In this document: piece by piece, positions 43,044 through 51,450 of the stretch
How the letters are laid out: each line of letters opens with the position of its first letter
Numbering within the stretch: position 1 is the stretch's first letter
From: Deltaproteobacteria bacterium
Lineage (GTDB): Bacteria; Myxococcota_A; Polyangia; Nannocystales; Nannocystaceae
Reading direction: 5' to 3'
NCBI GenBank assembly: GCA_016709225.1
Contig: JADJEE010000012.1
Location: forward strand, 62,001 to 126,000
Length of the DNA stretch: 64,000 bases
Translations under genes and position numbers: made by a program
The notes under the pieces: generated by a model
Told to the model about the DNA's origin: nothing
The model's input: only the letters and a program-made list of their open reading frames with translations
Database searches by the model: none

Positions 43044-44003
43044 GTGACGCCAGTGACCACACCGAGCGCCACCGAGGCCTCTGCGCCGCCGGCGACCTCG
43101 CTGCCGCGCCGCCTCGCCAGCTTCACCGTGCGGGTGATGCGGGAGTTCCGACGCAACCGCGGTTTCCTCTTGGCCGGCGCGCTCGGCTACAACACGTTGT
43201 TGTCGATCGTGCCGTTGTTCGCCTTGGTGGTCGTGGTGCTCTCCACCATCGTGGATCCCGCGGTGCTGGTCGAGGCCATCGCGCTGCAGGCCGATACCCT
43301 GCTGCCGGGGCGCGGCGATGCGATCACCGAGGTCTTCGAGGCCTTCGTCGCCCGTCGCACGACCATCGGCGCGGTGGGCTTCGTGGCACTGGTGCTGTTC
43401 GCGGCCATGGGCTTTCGCATGCTCGACGAGGCGTTCTCGGTGGTGTTCGAACGCAGCCCGCGTCCCCGCACGCTGCACCGGCTGCGCGCGTTCGTGCTGC
43501 CGCTCGCCTACGTGCTGCTGATCTCGACCGGCATCCTCGCGCTCACGTTGCTGATGGTCGCCTTCGATGCGTTGCCACCGACGGGCATCCGCGCGTTCGG
43601 GCTCGCGATCGACAGCGACACCGCGGTGCCGCTGGTGAAGGCGCTGGCGCTGCTCGGCCTGGTGCTGCTGTTGTCGTCGTTCTACTGGTTCATGCCGCAG
43701 GTGCACATCAAGCCCCGGCGGGCCATCGTCGGCGGGGTGGTGGCAGCGCTGCTCTGGGAGATCGTGCGCTCGATCATGATGTGGTACTTCGCGACGCTGT
43801 CGCTGGTCCACGTCGTCTACGGGTCGCTCGCGACCGTGGTGGTCTCGCTGCTCGGCCTCGAGGTGGCGGCGATCATCCTGCTGCTGGGCGCGCAGATCAT
43901 CGCCGAGCTCGAGCGCGCCGCCGCCCACGGCCGCCGCTGGTACGAGGCCGCGCCGCCCACGACCGCCGCGGCGCCGGCGACCGACGGCGTTGCGACGCAG
44001 TGA
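43044..44003 (+). CDS. YihY/BrkB family inner-membrane protein
   Basis: 319 residues with six membrane helices. Marks: FLLAGALGYNTLLSIVPLFAL at helix 1, RMLDEAFSVVFER after helix 3, and YWFMPQVHIKPRRAIVGG in the loop before helix 5. An extra N-terminal Pro/Thr/Ala segment. The family is of uncertain function (formerly thought to be RNase BN). GTG start at 43044 has TAGCCT six bases upstream; another in-frame GTG is at 43053. Confidence 0.9.
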   Translation: MTPVTTPSATEASAPPATSLPRRLASFTVRVMREFRRNRGFLLAGALGYNTLLSIVPLFALVVVVLSTIVDPAVLVEAIALQADTLLPGRGDAITEVFEAFVARRTTIGAVGFVALVLFAAMGFRMLDEAFSVVFERSPRPRTLHRLRAFVLPLAYVLLISTGILALTLLMVAFDALPPTGIRAFGLAIDSDTAVPLVKALALLGLVLLLSSFYWFMPQVHIKPRRAIVGGVVAALLWEIVRSIMMWYFATLSLVHVVYGSLATVVVSLLGLEVAAIILLLGAQIIAELERAAAHGRRWYEAAPPTTAAAPATDGVATQ

Positions 44004-44052
44004 TTGCGCGCGGCCCCAGAAGCGGTCACAAGCCAGGGCAGCACCGGCCCCA

Positions 44053-45078
44053 ATGCTGCTCACGCGAAGATTCCCGATCCGCCTGCTGCTCCTCTTCTCG
44101 GCCCCGACGGTGTTGCGCGCAGCCGCGTGGGCCACGGTGGTGTTCGCCCTCTACGCCTGGGCGGAGCTGACCTTCCTGCGCGTGCCGTTCCTGCCGATCG
44201 GCACCGTCGGCACCGCAGTCGCGTTCTACGTCGGCTTCAAGAACAACGCCGCCTATGATCGCTTCTGGGAAGGCCGCAAGATCTGGGGCGGCATCGTCAA
44301 CGTCTCGCGCACGTGGGCGACCGCGGTGACCTGCTATGTCCACGCCGGGCACGACGACGACGACGCTCGTGCGGCCCGCCGCGCCCTGGTGCTGCGCCAC
44401 CTCGCATGGGTCAACGCGCTGCGCCTGCAGCTGCGGCGGACCTCACGGTTCCACGAGCGCCCCTCGCGGACCACACGCGCCCGGCTCGAGCGACACGCCG
44501 AGCTCATGCGCAACGACTGGGAGCTCGAGCTTTCGCCGCTGCTGGCCGACGAGGAGCTCGCGGCGACCCGCGCGGTCGCCAATCCAGCGGCCCACCTGCT
44601 GCAGCGCCAGGGCGAGCAGCTCGCGACCATGGTGCGAGCGCAGCGGCTCGACCTCTTCCACCAGATCTCGATGATGGAGGCGATCCGCGAGATGTACTCG
44701 TTGCAGGGGATGTGCGAGCGCATCAAGAACACGCCGCTGCCCCGTCAGTACGCCGAGTTCAGCCGCCTGTTCACGCGGGTGCTGGCGGTGCTGCTGCCGT
44801 TCGGCATGCTCGACGTCTTCGCCACGCACATCGAGGCGGCGACCCGCGCGGGCCTGGTGCTCCCGGGGCTCACGATGGTGCTGTCGTCGAGCCTGGTCAC
44901 GTGGGTGTTCATCATGATGGAGGGCATCGGCGACTCGAGCGAGGACCCCTTCGAGCGCAGCATGAACGACGTGCCGATGAACGCGCTCTCGCGGGGCATC
45001 GAGATCGACCTGCGTCAGATGTTGGGCGACACCGCGGTGCCGGCCCCCGAGCGCGCCGTCGATCACATCCTGTACTGA
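44053..45078 (+). CDS. Bestrophin-like (UPF0187) membrane protein
   Basis: 341 residues. Two N-terminal helices, then the marker FKNNAAYDRFWEGRKIWGGIVN of bacterial bestrophins, a helical cytoplasmic part (RHLAWVNALRLQLR, LFHQISMMEAIREMYSLQGMCERIKNTPLPRQYAEF) and a pair of helices ending DPFERSMNDVPM. These proteins form pentameric anion channels (cation-selective in some bacteria). Follows yihY after 49 bases and may share its transcript. Confidence 0.9.
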   Translation: MLLTRRFPIRLLLLFSAPTVLRAAAWATVVFALYAWAELTFLRVPFLPIGTVGTAVAFYVGFKNNAAYDRFWEGRKIWGGIVNVSRTWATAVTCYVHAGHDDDDARAARRALVLRHLAWVNALRLQLRRTSRFHERPSRTTRARLERHAELMRNDWELELSPLLADEELAATRAVANPAAHLLQRQGEQLATMVRAQRLDLFHQISMMEAIREMYSLQGMCERIKNTPLPRQYAEFSRLFTRVLAVLLPFGMLDVFATHIEAATRAGLVLPGLTMVLSSSLVTWVFIMMEGIGDSSEDPFERSMNDVPMNALSRGIEIDLRQMLGDTAVPAPERAVDHILY

Positions 45079-45323
45079 TCCTCGGATCGCGGCCGACGAG
45101 CGCGTGGGCGCGCAAGCCCTCCGACGCGGTCCTACAGGGCCGTACGCCGCAATTCGGCGACCGCGTGCGTGCGTCCTGAAGGGCGCGATCCCGGGGATCT
45201 CACCCGCGGTCCCGGATTGGAGCCTCGCTGCGGTGCGAATTCCCGCTGGCGTGGGCAAAACGTCGCTTGCTCGTCCTCGTCGATCGCACCTTCGCCCGTC
45301 ATGCTGAATTCGCACGAGGGACG

Positions 45324-45545
45324 ATGCCACAGTCGATGCACGACGATGAAGCCGCGGCCCTGCTGCGCGCCGCCGAGCGCAGCCTCTTCGACGCCACCTC
45401 GCGGGTCGAGCAAGCCGTCGCCGCGCTCGCGGCCCACCCGGACGTCGACGGCGCTGCGGTCTACCGCCAGGCCCAGCTGTGGTCGAAGCTCATCCAGGCC
45501 GGGCTCGAGAAGCTCGGCCGTGGCATGGCCGCCCGCGCCGCCTGA
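45324..45545 (+). CDS. Small helical protein, unknown
   Basis: 73 residues, two or three amphipathic helices (EAAALLRAAERSLFDATSRVEQAVAALA and YRQAQLWSKLIQAGLEKL regions). GAGG lies seven bases before the ATG. No signal peptide or membrane span and no recognised family. Tail-to-tail with pilT (10 bases apart). Could be a small cytoplasmic adaptor. Confidence 0.6.
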   Translation: MPQSMHDDEAAALLRAAERSLFDATSRVEQAVAALAAHPDVDGAAVYRQAQLWSKLIQAGLEKLGRGMAARAA

Positions 45546-45553
45546 CGAGGCCG

Positions 45554-47206
45554 TCAGGCGAACGAGGTCGGTAGCCCGGCGTTCTTGAACAGGCCCACCA
45601 GGCCGGCCTTGTCGACGGCCTTGAGGTAGGCCTCGCGCGGCTCGACCAGATCACGCTGCACCAGGGCCAGCAGCGCGTCGTTCATCGTGACCATGCCCAG
45701 CGCCTTCGACGTCTGCATGACGTTGGTGAGCTGGAAGGTCTTGGCATCGCGGATCATCGCCGATACCGCCGGTGTCGACAGCAGTACCTCCTGCGCCGCC
45801 ACCCGCCCGCCGCCCTTCTTCTTGCACAGCACCTGCGCGATGACGCCCTTGAGCGACTCGCTGAGCATCACCCGGATCTGCGCCTGACGATCGGCAGGGA
45901 ACTGGTCGATGATGCGATCGACGGTGCTGGTCGCGGTGGTGGTGTGGAGCGTGCCGAACACCAGGTGGCCGGTCTCCGCGGTCTCGATCGCGATGGCGAT
46001 GGTCTCGAGGTCGCGCATCTCGCCGACCAGCACGACGTCGGGATCCTCGCGCAGGGCCGCGCGCAGGGCCTGCTTGAAGCCCTTGGTGTGGGTGCCGACC
46101 TCGCGCTGGTTGATCAGGCACTTGATGTTGGTGTGCACGAACTCGACCGGATCCTCGATCGTGATGATGTGGTCGGTGCGGTGCTTGTTGATGTGGTCGA
46201 TCATCGCCGCCAGCGTGGTCGACTTGCCGGAGCCGGTCGGGCCGGTGACGACGACCAGGCCCTTCGACAGGTTGCAGAGGTCGAGACACGCCTTGGGCAG
46301 TCCGAGCTGCTCCGCCGGCACGATCGCGATCGGGATCTGCCGCAGCACCGCGCCGACGCCCTTGCGATCCTCGAACACGTTCACGCGGAAGCGGGCCAGC
46401 CCGGGCACCTCGTAGGCACAGTCGGCATCGCGCAGCTCGGCGAAGTCACGACGCGTGCGCTCGTCGAGCAACGGCTCGACGAGCGCGAACACCTCGCGCG
46501 ACGACAGCTGCGGCCGCTGCGTGAGCGGGGTGATCTCACCGTGCACCCGCAGCACCGGGTGGTTGTCGGCCGACAGGTGCAGGTCCGAGGCGCCACGCGC
46601 GATCATCTCGCGCAACAGCTCGTCGATGCGCTGGCCACCGGCTCGCTCCGGCGCGCTCGCCCGCTCCGGCGCGCTCGCTCGCTCCGGCGCGCTCGCTCGC
46701 TCCGGCGCGCTCGCTCGCTCCGGCGCGCTCGCTCGCTCCGGCGCGCTCGCCCGCTCCGGCGGCGGCGACCGCCGCTCCGGCGGCAGCGGTCGATCGGGCA
46801 GCGGCGTGCGATCGGCCGCGAAGCTGCGCTCGGGGACGCCAGCGGCGCGAGACGGGGCCGGAGCCGCCGTCGCGACGCGGGCGGGCGTCGACGCCTCGGG
46901 CGGCACGGGCGTGTCGATGCCCCGCATCGAGAGCGACAGCTCGCCGCCGCGACGCGAGGCCTCGATCACGTACTGCTCGCCTGCGTGCTCGAAGGTCACC
47001 GCGACGGGGGCGCGCAGCTCCGCGAGCTGGGCCGGCGAGAACACCTCCTGCGCGGCGGCGAGGATCGCCCGCGACGCCACCGGTGCACCGCCCGAGGCCG
47101 GCGCACGCCCACGGGTGATCACCGAGACCGGCGCACCGGCCTCGAGCCGCACGAGATCGGCGTTGGTCTGCCGCAGGATGTCGAGGTAGGGCGCGAGGCT
47201 GGACAT
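45554..47206 (-). CDS. pilT: Type IV pilus retraction ATPase (PilT-type) with N-terminal extension
   Basis: 550 residues, against ~345-370 for ordinary PilT. Residues 1-105 are an unknown N-terminal domain (VFSPAQLAELRAPVAVTFEHAGEQYVIE), 110-200 a Pro/Arg/Ser linker with PERASA repeats, and ~205-550 the complete PilT core: DLHLSADNHPVLRVHGEI, Walker A GPTGSGKST (~321), IEDPVEFVHT, Asp box LREDPDVVLVGEMRD, and the His box GHLVFGTLHTTTATSTVDRI. PilT powers pilus retraction for twitching motility. The other pilus genes are not here. Its retraction core has every known catalytic residue. Confidence 0.93.
   Translation of the reverse strand: MSSLAPYLDILRQTNADLVRLEAGAPVSVITRGRAPASGGAPVASRAILAAAQEVFSPAQLAELRAPVAVTFEHAGEQYVIEASRRGGELSLSMRGIDTPVPPEASTPARVATAAPAPSRAAGVPERSFAADRTPLPDRPLPPERRSPPPERASAPERASAPERASAPERASAPERASAPERASAPERAGGQRIDELLREMIARGASDLHLSADNHPVLRVHGEITPLTQRPQLSSREVFALVEPLLDERTRRDFAELRDADCAYEVPGLARFRVNVFEDRKGVGAVLRQIPIAIVPAEQLGLPKACLDLCNLSKGLVVVTGPTGSGKSTTLAAMIDHINKHRTDHIITIEDPVEFVHTNIKCLINQREVGTHTKGFKQALRAALREDPDVVLVGEMRDLETIAIAIETAETGHLVFGTLHTTTATSTVDRIIDQFPADRQAQIRVMLSESLKGVIAQVLCKKKGGGRVAAQEVLLSTPAVSAMIRDAKTFQLTNVMQTSKALGMVTMNDALLALVQRDLVEPREAYLKAVDKAGLVGLFKNAGLPTSFA
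46641..46762 (-). repeat. Tandem 18-bp repeats in the pilT linker
   Basis: Seven consecutive copies of an 18-base unit on the minus strand encode P-E-R-A-S-A (one ends P-E-R-A-G-G). They are nearly identical, so this linker can grow or shrink by six residues through slippage. Confidence 0.9.
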
Positions 47207-47214
47207 GGGGGCCT

Positions 47215-48330
47215 TCAGTAGATGCCAGGGACGATGCGCCAGCGCACCCGTCGACAGTACGCTTCCCACAATGGGCCGTACTTCGCGGCGCAGCGGCGAT
47301 GGTCGTCGCGCTCGCGCGGGACCAGCAGCACCACGTAGTAGAGCGGGTACAGCCACGGCCCGAACGCGGCGAACCAGCCGTGCGCCGACGTCTGGGCCGC
47401 CCAGTCCGGCGGCCACGACAGCGCGAGCGCGAGCCCCGACGCCATGAGGATCTCGCCGAGGTAGTTGATGTGCCGCGACAGTCCCCAGAAGCCGCTGCAC
47501 AACAGGCGTCGATCGCCGTGCTCGAGCGCGACCGGCTCGAACAATCCGAGGAAGCGGTGGTTGGGGTCGAGCTTGAACAGGTACTTCTGCAGGTTCGCGC
47601 CGCGGGCGAGGCACCAGCCGGCGACGAACGCGGCCATCGCCAGCACCAGTCCGCCGGGCGGCGTCGTGCCGCCGCCGCAGTCCGCCACCGCCCATAGCCC
47701 CACCGCGTAGAAGCTGGGATAGAAGGCCAGGCAGCCCCAGCCGAGCTTGAAGCCCACGCGCTCGGCGAAGAAGTCGTAGGTGTAGAGGTGCACGCGCTCG
47801 AAGAAGAGGTAGTCGAGCACGAAGAACGAGAACGCCGCCAGGTGCAGCGCAGCCCCCGGCACCGCGGTGCCGCCGCGCAGCAACACGTGGTGGGCGAAGA
47901 ACGACTGCAGGTTGAGCTGCAGCAGCACCGCACCGGCGAGGTAGAGGAACATCTTCACGTCGACGCGACCGCCGAGCAGTCGTGGGTTCTCACGGCGGCC
48001 CAAGAACAGCTCGCGCAGCAGCGCTCCGCCCTGCGAGGGTGCGGTGAGCACGACCACCAGCGTGAACACGAGGCCGATCGTCACCACGCCGGCGAGCACG
48101 CCCACGCGGTGCTGCCACCAGAAGTCCCACGCGATCACGCCGGCGTTCGCCGCCAGTCCCTGGATCGTCGCGACCGCGATCAGCACGAGCATGCCGTTGC
48201 AGCGGTAACGCAGCGGCGCACCGTCGTCGTCGCGCACGTAGCCGGCGATCCACGGGGTCGGGATCGCAAGGTGCAGCAGCAACGTCAGCGCGTAGAGGCA
48301 CAGCGGTGCCGCGAAGCCCACGAGATCCAT
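47215..48330 (-). CDS. ERG4/ERG24-type sterol reductase-like membrane protein
   Basis: 371 residues with about nine membrane helices. The C-terminal signature is SGFWGLSRHINYLGE, then PRERDDHRRCAAKYGPLWEAYC and RWRIVPGIY, the NADPH-binding end of the delta14/24(28) sterol reductases and lamin-B receptor family. In eukaryotes they reduce sterol double bonds; some Nannocystis-group bacteria make sterols, so a sterol reductase is plausible. Its start overlaps the stop of an SDR gene (TGATG). No C-4 demethylation or cyclase genes lie in the window, so the substrate remains open. Confidence 0.85.
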   Translation of the reverse strand: MDLVGFAAPLCLYALTLLLHLAIPTPWIAGYVRDDDGAPLRYRCNGMLVLIAVATIQGLAANAGVIAWDFWWQHRVGVLAGVVTIGLVFTLVVVLTAPSQGGALLRELFLGRRENPRLLGGRVDVKMFLYLAGAVLLQLNLQSFFAHHVLLRGGTAVPGAALHLAAFSFFVLDYLFFERVHLYTYDFFAERVGFKLGWGCLAFYPSFYAVGLWAVADCGGGTTPPGGLVLAMAAFVAGWCLARGANLQKYLFKLDPNHRFLGLFEPVALEHGDRRLLCSGFWGLSRHINYLGEILMASGLALALSWPPDWAAQTSAHGWFAAFGPWLYPLYYVVLLVPRERDDHRRCAAKYGPLWEAYCRRVRWRIVPGIY

Positions 48331-49124
48331 CACGACAACCCCTCGGTCGACGAGGCCATGATCGCGATCGCGACGCGGCGGGGCAACATGCGCCCGAGGA
48401 TCCAGCTGGCGATGCGGTTGAGCCAGCCGGGAATGACCCGAGGGCCGCGGCCCAGCGCGCGCAGGGTCGCGGCCGCGACCGCCGCGGCGTCGAGCGTGCC
48501 CGGTGCCTCGCGGACACCCGCCCGCGCCTGGTAGCCGGGCGTGCGGATCGCCCCCGCACAGACCGCGAGCACGTCGACCCCGAGCCCGCGCAGCTCGGCC
48601 CACAGGCCCTCGGCGAGCACGCTCGAGAAGGCCTTGCTCGCCGCGTAGCTGGCCAGCCGCGGCGTGCCCTGCTGCCCCGCCAGCGACGACACCAGCACGA
48701 TCCCGCCGCGACGGCGCACGCTCATCGGCGCTGCGAAGGCGCGGGCGAACTGCAGTGGTCCGCGGACGTTGACCGCGACCACGCGATCGAGCTCCGCGGT
48801 GGTCCGCTCGAGCAACGGCCCGAGCGGCGCATAGGCAGCGTTGTAGATCGCGAGCCCGACCTCGAGGGTCGCAGTCGCGGCGACGAGCCGCGTGATCGCG
48901 TCGGTCTGCGCGAGGTCCAGCGCGAGCGTGCGGACCTCCACTCCGCAACGATTGCGGAGCTCGTCGGCGCGAGCCTCGAGCATGTCGACACGACGGGCGA
49001 CCAGCACCAAGTCGAAACCTGCACGGGCCAAGGCCTCGGCAAACGCCGCTCCGAGCCCCTCCGAGGCCCCTGCGACCACGGCCCAACGTCCCAGACGATC
49101 GTGCAGCGAGGAGGAGGTCGACAT
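48330..49124 (-). CDS. Short-chain dehydrogenase, coupled to the sterol-reductase-like gene
   Basis: 264 residues. VAGASEGLGAAFAEALARAG (cofactor), NAAYAPLGP in place of the NNAG motif, Ser in VLVSSLAGQQGTPRLASYAASKAFS with Tyr and Lys, and a C-terminal LNRIASWILGRMLPRRVAIAIM membrane-associating helix. It resembles the hydroxysteroid-dehydrogenase-like SDRs, where NN-A-G is altered. Overlaps the reductase by TGATG, so a joint ketone/alkene reduction on one lipid is likely. TACCAT lies 13 bases before the ATG. Confidence 0.9.
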   Translation of the reverse strand: MSTSSSLHDRLGRWAVVAGASEGLGAAFAEALARAGFDLVLVARRVDMLEARADELRNRCGVEVRTLALDLAQTDAITRLVAATATLEVGLAIYNAAYAPLGPLLERTTAELDRVVAVNVRGPLQFARAFAAPMSVRRRGGIVLVSSLAGQQGTPRLASYAASKAFSSVLAEGLWAELRGLGVDVLAVCAGAIRTPGYQARAGVREAPGTLDAAAVAAATLRALGRGPRVIPGWLNRIASWILGRMLPRRVAIAIMASSTEGLS

Positions 49125-49333
49125 GGTGCGAACGACGATGGTACCCGCGATCGTCGGTCGCCTGGGGCCTGCGAACACCCGCATGCGCACGCGCGTGGGT
49201 GCCCTCGACCCCGTCGTCTCCCACGTCGCGTGCACGCCTCGCGTGGGTGCAAGTGGTTGCCCGTCGTCAGCGCCCCTGGCTACCTTGGAGGCGGGGGCGG
49301 ACGGGGAACCAACACCCGTCTTCGACAACGACC

Positions 49334-50398
49334 ATGAAGCATCACGATCGCAGCACGACGACGAGAATTCCCACCTGGTTGTACGCGAGCATCGTGATGG
49401 TCGCCTGCGAGCCCGCGACCGTGGACGACGACGGTTTCGGGTTCCAAGCCTCGGGCAGCACCGGCGTGGTCGCGACCGGCGGCAGCAGCAGCGGCGCCGG
49501 CGAAGCCGCCAGCGCCACGCTCTCGGCCTCGTCGACGATCTCGACCTCCGCCGACGAGTCGAGCACCGGCGTCGACGAGTGCGGCGTCGGGGCCCACTGC
49601 GGCGACCCGGCGCCCGCGAGCTGGTTCGGCCCCACCGTCATCGCCAAGGTCGGTGACGGCGTCGCGATGCCGGACTGCCCCACCGACTACCCCGAGGCGG
49701 GCCCCACCATGCTCGAGGGCTACCACGACCCCGGGCCAGCGCAGTGCGACTGCACCTGCGATCTCAACGTCTCGCAGACCTGCACCTCGTACACCTATTC
49801 GTACAGCGGCGCGGCCTGCAACACGTACCTCAACTTCCAGCAGTTCTCCCAGGACTGCCACGACTTCGCGATCGGCGGCAGCACGTACTTCTACATGTAC
49901 CAGGCGCAGCAGCCCTTCTGCATGCAGAACAAGGTCGAAGAGTTCCCCGAGGCCACGTGGGACGCGACGATCCGCAGCTGCAAGCTGCCCGACGACGCGG
50001 TCGCATGCGGCAACGGTGGCGCATGTCAGCCCGATGCCCCCGAGGGCTTCGAGGCGGGCCTGTGCATCTACAAGCAGGGCGACGCGCTGTGCCCCGAGGG
50101 GCAGTACAGCGAGAAGTTCAGCTACTGGGCGGGCGTCGACGATCAGCGCGACTGCAGCAGCTGCACCTGCGGCACCGCGACCGCGACCTGCACCGGCAGC
50201 ATGCACGTGTTCGACGGCATGGCCTGTGGTGGCAACCAAGTCGCCGACGTGCCGAGCAACTACACCTGCGTGCCCGCGACCGGTGCGTCGGTCGGGCTGA
50301 ACTTCACCGGCATGTCGGATTGCCCGATCGCAACCGCGCCGGAGCCGACCGGGACCATCGCGCCGTCCGGCAACTTCACCTTCTGCTGCCAGCCGTAG
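49334..50398 (+). CDS. Cysteine-rich lipoprotein, unknown
   Basis: 354 residues. Signal peptide ends at IVMVAC. A ~50-residue Ser/Gly linker precedes a domain with about 22 cysteines spread over 250 residues (CDCTCDLNVSQTCTSYTY, CGNGGACQPDAPEGFEAGLCIY, CSSCTCGTATATC, ending FCCQP). They probably form disulfides outside the cell. Aromatic-rich stretches (YMYQAQQPFCMQ) lie between them. No family recognised. Faces the SDR gene head-to-head with 209 bases between; TACCTT at about 49274 may be part of its promoter. Confidence 0.75.
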   Translation: MKHHDRSTTTRIPTWLYASIVMVACEPATVDDDGFGFQASGSTGVVATGGSSSGAGEAASATLSASSTISTSADESSTGVDECGVGAHCGDPAPASWFGPTVIAKVGDGVAMPDCPTDYPEAGPTMLEGYHDPGPAQCDCTCDLNVSQTCTSYTYSYSGAACNTYLNFQQFSQDCHDFAIGGSTYFYMYQAQQPFCMQNKVEEFPEATWDATIRSCKLPDDAVACGNGGACQPDAPEGFEAGLCIYKQGDALCPEGQYSEKFSYWAGVDDQRDCSSCTCGTATATCTGSMHVFDGMACGGNQVADVPSNYTCVPATGASVGLNFTGMSDCPIATAPEPTGTIAPSGNFTFCCQP

Positions 50399-50417
50399 CG
50401 CGTCGCCAGCAACGGCG

Positions 50418-51416
50418 TCACAGGCCGGCGAGGAACTTCGGGATCTCGGGGTTCATCCACGTGCGCCAGGTGTGCGTCGCGGCGTGGGTGCAGAAGGTCG
50501 TGCGCTCGGCGCAGCCCTGGTAGTCGAGGCACTCGGTCGGCAGGCCGTCGGCGTCCATCGGATCCCAGCTGCTGGTGGCGTCGCTGCAGCCGTTGACCGC
50601 GACCCACTTGTTGCGCGACGCCTGCCCCTGGCTGTACGGCACCACGTCGTCGGTACTGCCGTGGATGATCATCGCGCCCACCGGTGACTGGCAGGTGTCG
50701 CCGGGGCTGGGCCCGCCGCCGCCGACCGCCGCGATGCCGCGCAGGTAGTTGCCGCGGTAGCACGCCAGGTAGTTCGACATGTACGCACCGAACGAGAAGC
50801 CCATCGCGTAGATGCGATCGAGGTCGAGGCACAGCTCCTGCGCGAACGCATTGGCCATCGCGTCGAAGAACGCGATGTCCTCGCCATTGCTCGCGAGGTC
50901 CCAGCCGGTCTCGGTGCCGACCTGCATCAGCCCCTGCGGATAGACCACGATCACCGGCTCGGGCCAGTAGTCCTCGAGCTGGTAGATGCTCTGCGCGAGC
51001 GCACTGTCGCCGCCCTGGCCGTGGAAGCCGAACACGATGGGATAGGCGCGGTCGCGATCGTAGTCGGTCGGTAGCACCAGCAAGTAGCTGCGCGGCGTGC
51101 CGTCGACGTCGATGGTGCCGGAGGTCACCGTCTGCGGATCGGTGCCGCAGCCGGGCGAGTGGCCGAGACCACCGGTGCCGCTCGAGTCGTCGACCGAGCC
51201 CGTGGTGGTCGGCGACGTGCTGGTCGAGCCCTCGGTGGTGGCGGTCGTGTCGGCGGTGACGGTCCCCGAGCTGTCGCTGCCGTCCACGACGGTGGTCATC
51301 GCGACCGTGCTCGACGACTCGCCGCTGCTGCCAGTGCCGGCCATGGGCCCGGCCTCGGAGGAACAGCTGGACAGCGACGCGATCAACAACGAGGAGGCGA
51401 TCGTGCGGGGCGACAT
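50418..51416 (-). CDS. Lipoprotein esterase of the polyhydroxybutyrate-depolymerase/feruloyl-esterase type
   Basis: 332 residues. Signal peptide with lipobox IASLSSC; Ser/Thr/Asp linker ~22-75; alpha/beta-hydrolase ~85-320 in the LpqC/PHB-depolymerase group: YPIVFGFHGQGGDS (oxyanion loop), nucleophile GFSFGAYMSN (G-x-S-x-G), Asp in IIHGSTDDVVPY, and the His near ATHTWRTW. It probably hydrolyses an extracellular ester polymer. TATGGT lies 13 bases before the ATG at 51416, supporting it over the ATG at 51434. The convergent gene is the Cys-rich lipoprotein. Confidence 0.88.
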   Translation of the reverse strand: MSPRTIASSLLIASLSSCSSEAGPMAGTGSSGESSSTVAMTTVVDGSDSSGTVTADTTATTEGSTSTSPTTTGSVDDSSGTGGLGHSPGCGTDPQTVTSGTIDVDGTPRSYLLVLPTDYDRDRAYPIVFGFHGQGGDSALAQSIYQLEDYWPEPVIVVYPQGLMQVGTETGWDLASNGEDIAFFDAMANAFAQELCLDLDRIYAMGFSFGAYMSNYLACYRGNYLRGIAAVGGGGPSPGDTCQSPVGAMIIHGSTDDVVPYSQGQASRNKWVAVNGCSDATSSWDPMDADGLPTECLDYQGCAERTTFCTHAATHTWRTWMNPEIPKFLAGL

Positions 51417-51450
51417 GGCGACGCGCACGACCATACGCCGACCCCGCGCG

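Noticed and set aside
45079..45323. Gap after the bestrophin gene checked for ncRNA or riboswitch
   Set aside because: Several G/C inverted pairs exist but no known riboswitch or structured RNA signature could be traced.
45132..45437. Minus-strand frame reading PRQREFAPQRGSNPGPRVRS, which at first looks like a tRNA or repeat-derived product
   Set aside because: No tRNA cloverleaf can be built from 45140-45320 (no matching acceptor or T-arm pairing), and the frame overlaps a small gene with a better ribosome site.
46641..46762. Short direct repeats checked as a possible plasmid iteron set or origin
   Set aside because: They are in-frame codons of the PilT linker with no A/T-rich region or DnaA boxes nearby.
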